DNA of 33,623 nucleotides from Petrimonas sp. (GTDB lineage Bacteria; Bacteroidota; Bacteroidia; Bacteroidales; Dysgonomonadaceae): contig JAQVEB010000005.1 of assembly GCA_028698105.1 (NCBI GenBank), positions 1 through 33,623 on the forward strand, in the 5' to 3' direction. The number at the start of each line of letters is the position of its first letter. The first letter of the stretch is position 1. This document shows positions 32,564 through 33,623 of the stretch, in pieces. A program made the translations under genes and the position numbers. The notes under the pieces are model-generated. The model did not search any database. It was not told the DNA's origin and saw only the letters and a program-made list of their open reading frames with translations.

Positions 32564-32597
32564 CAAAAAAACTGCCGTTGAATTGCTCCGACGGCAG
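32564..32597 (-). terminator. Terminator downstream of the edge gene (- strand)
   Basis: CTGCCGT and ACGGCAG form a 7-bp stem (32572-32597). On the - strand they are followed by seven T (the A-run on the + strand at 32565-32571). It would end transcripts coming from the barrel gene at 32860 after they cross the repeat at 32694-32834. A smaller TTTACCG/CGGTAAA hairpin lies at 32623-32639. Confidence 0.6.
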
Positions 32598-32693
32598 CAT
32601 CAATTGAGCCAAACAGGGAAAATTTACCGAAACGGTAAAACAACTCAATTGTATTATTTTTAATGATTATAGTATTTCCTACCTAAGATCGTT

Positions 32694-32834
32694 ATCAATT
32701 GCCATGCCATTTATGGCGTGGTTACCTGAGATGCGGTTTTATGGGCTTTAGCCCAAGTTTAGGTAAATTTCGGCTAAAGCCTTTGTTAACTCTCCTAATC
32801 AGTTATCCACGGCTTGAAAGCCATGGCAATTGAT
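32694..32834. repeat. Palindromic intergenic repeat, copy B
   Basis: The ends ATCAATTGCCATG and CATGGCAATTGAT are perfect 13-bp inverted repeats, and outer ACCTAA (32681) and TTAGGT (32835) extend the pairing. Internal arms are ATGCCATTTATGGCGTGG and CCACGGCTTGAAAGCCATGG. The core GGGCTTTAGCCCAAGTTTA faces AAATTTCGGCTAAAGCC. It matches copy A (18683-18973) with the core inverted and without the 151-bp insertion. The gap 32475-32859 holds this repeat, a hairpin and the NlpC/P60 leader, but no gene. Confidence 0.75.
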
Positions 32835-32859
32835 TTAGGTAAACAATACGATAGTCATA

Positions 32860-33623
32860 TTATTTTTTATCGTCCGGTTTCCCGAAACTGATGCGTATTC
32901 CCGCATTCAAATTGAAAGTCAGCGGATTTTCGGTGCGCGCGCTTATCGGCTGATTGTTATTGAAATAATAGACCACATTCGGTTCACCGAATACCCGGAT
33001 ATTATCGGTTATTTTATAATCGGCTCCCAATGCTACGTTTGTAGAAAATTGCACTCCGTCAATGGACGAACGCACTTCGTTATCGGACGTTGCGCCGGTA
33101 GCATTCGTGATGGTCTGTTTGTAAACCGACCAAAGCCCTTTCTCCAACGCTCCGCCCCCCAACGCGTAAACGCGCAACCGCTCGTTCTGCCACAGGTTCG
33201 CTTTTATGTTCACCGGTATTCCCAGATAATGCAAATGCTGCACGCCGCGGTAAGTTGCTATGTCGTCTTTCTTGAATGTTGATAACAAAAAGGTGTACAT
33301 CAAACCTGTCTGTAAACTCCATGTATTGTTTAACGGAAACTCGGCCATCACACTGAACGAAACCGGAATTGCATGGTTTATCTCCGTGAAATCCGCGGCT
33401 TTTAGCGATGACGATACATTATTATTCAACTCCGCCGCATCGCTGTAATACCCTAATGGGTTGGCATTGTAATACTTTGCGCCTCCCGTGAATTGAAATC
33501 CGCTGTTTCCGGCGCCGCCGCCCAATCGGGCAATCAGAAGCGGTTTTTGGCTTCGTGGGGGTTTTTTAGCCGGAGAGACAGGCGTTTCTTCCATTCTTTC
33601 CGAATCACTTTTCTTAATTTGTT
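32860..33623 (-). CDS. Outer-membrane beta-barrel protein (5' partial at window edge)
   Basis: The frame is open to the window edge (33623): upstream of the Met at 33594 it reads QIKKSDSER with no stop, so the N-terminus is missing. A Pro/Lys-rich linker (PVSPAKKPPRSQKP) is followed by a barrel of about 210 residues: LIARLGGGAGNSGFQFTGG, FSVMAEFPLNNTWSLQTGLMYTFLL, LHYLGIPVNIKANLWQNERLRVYALGGG, ALGADYKITDNIRVFGEPNVVYYF and LTFNLNAGIRISFG. This matches the PF13568-like porin family of Bacteroidetes. The linker ahead of the barrel suggests an additional N-terminal domain outside the window. Function unknown. Confidence 0.8.
   Translation of the reverse strand, partial: QIKKSDSERMEETPVSPAKKPPRSQKPLLIARLGGGAGNSGFQFTGGAKYYNANPLGYYSDAAELNNNVSSSLKAADFTEINHAIPVSFSVMAEFPLNNTWSLQTGLMYTFLLSTFKKDDIATYRGVQHLHYLGIPVNIKANLWQNERLRVYALGGGALEKGLWSVYKQTITNATGATSDNEVRSSIDGVQFSTNVALGADYKITDNIRVFGEPNVVYYFNNNQPISARTENPLTFNLNAGIRISFGKPDDKK

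Overview
The window looks like a chromosome segment of a Bacteroidales bacterium. Family-level placement near the Dysgonomonadaceae/Porphyromonadaceae is a guess from gene content. The signs are a SusC/SusD pair, many lipoproteins, Bacteroidetes-type -7 boxes (TAnnTTTG), A-rich start regions without Shine-Dalgarno sequences, DUF4494, and an rSAM/lipoprotein system. I see no rRNA, tRNA, CRISPR array, transposase or phage gene.

Region 1 (1-11901, + strand) is a sialic-acid locus. It runs nanO-like SusC (5' end outside the window), nanU-like SusD, a two-domain sialate O-acetylesterase (nanS-like), a GH20 beta-hexosaminidase, a Kelch mutarotase (nanM), an MFS sialate transporter (nanT-like) and N-acetylneuraminate lyase (nanA). 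Together they would import sialic acids through the outer membrane, strip O-acetyl groups, trim the exposed HexNAc, set the anomer, carry sialate inward and cleave it to ManNAc and pyruvate. No nanE, nanH or rokA lies inside the window. The GH20 gene has a one-base frameshift, and a 168-bp inverted-repeat element sits on its start.

Region 2 (11930-20193, mostly - strand) is housekeeping: acs, dnaJ-grpE, an HD-domain protein, oxyR, a dihydroorotate-dehydrogenase-like protein, then a repeat-rich gap with a nested miniature element, then a DUF4494 gene followed by the YggS-type PLP protein. Region 3 (20247-22545, + strand) carries a DUF554 membrane protein and an APC amino-acid permease.

Region 4 (22579-29169) starts with a TonB receptor on the - strand. 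Divergent from it is a compact + strand run: two related lipoproteins and a radical SAM/SPASM enzyme, then two more lipoproteins (one a stand-alone S8-protease prodomain-like protein) and nicotinamidase. The two lipoproteins next to the radical SAM enzyme share a signal-peptide pattern and an AMYG motif, and the larger one carries the YG-motif twice. This is the most interesting system here.

Region 5 (29175-33623) has a RelE/HigB-HigA toxin-antitoxin module with a frameshifted toxin. The module lies between an intact dipeptide epimerase gene and a short apparent remnant of the same gene's 3' end. Next come an NlpC/P60 endopeptidase that pairs functionally with the epimerase, an inverted set of 10-bp-phased repeats between those two genes, a second copy (inverted) of the gap repeat from region 2, and an outer-membrane barrel gene cut by the window edge.
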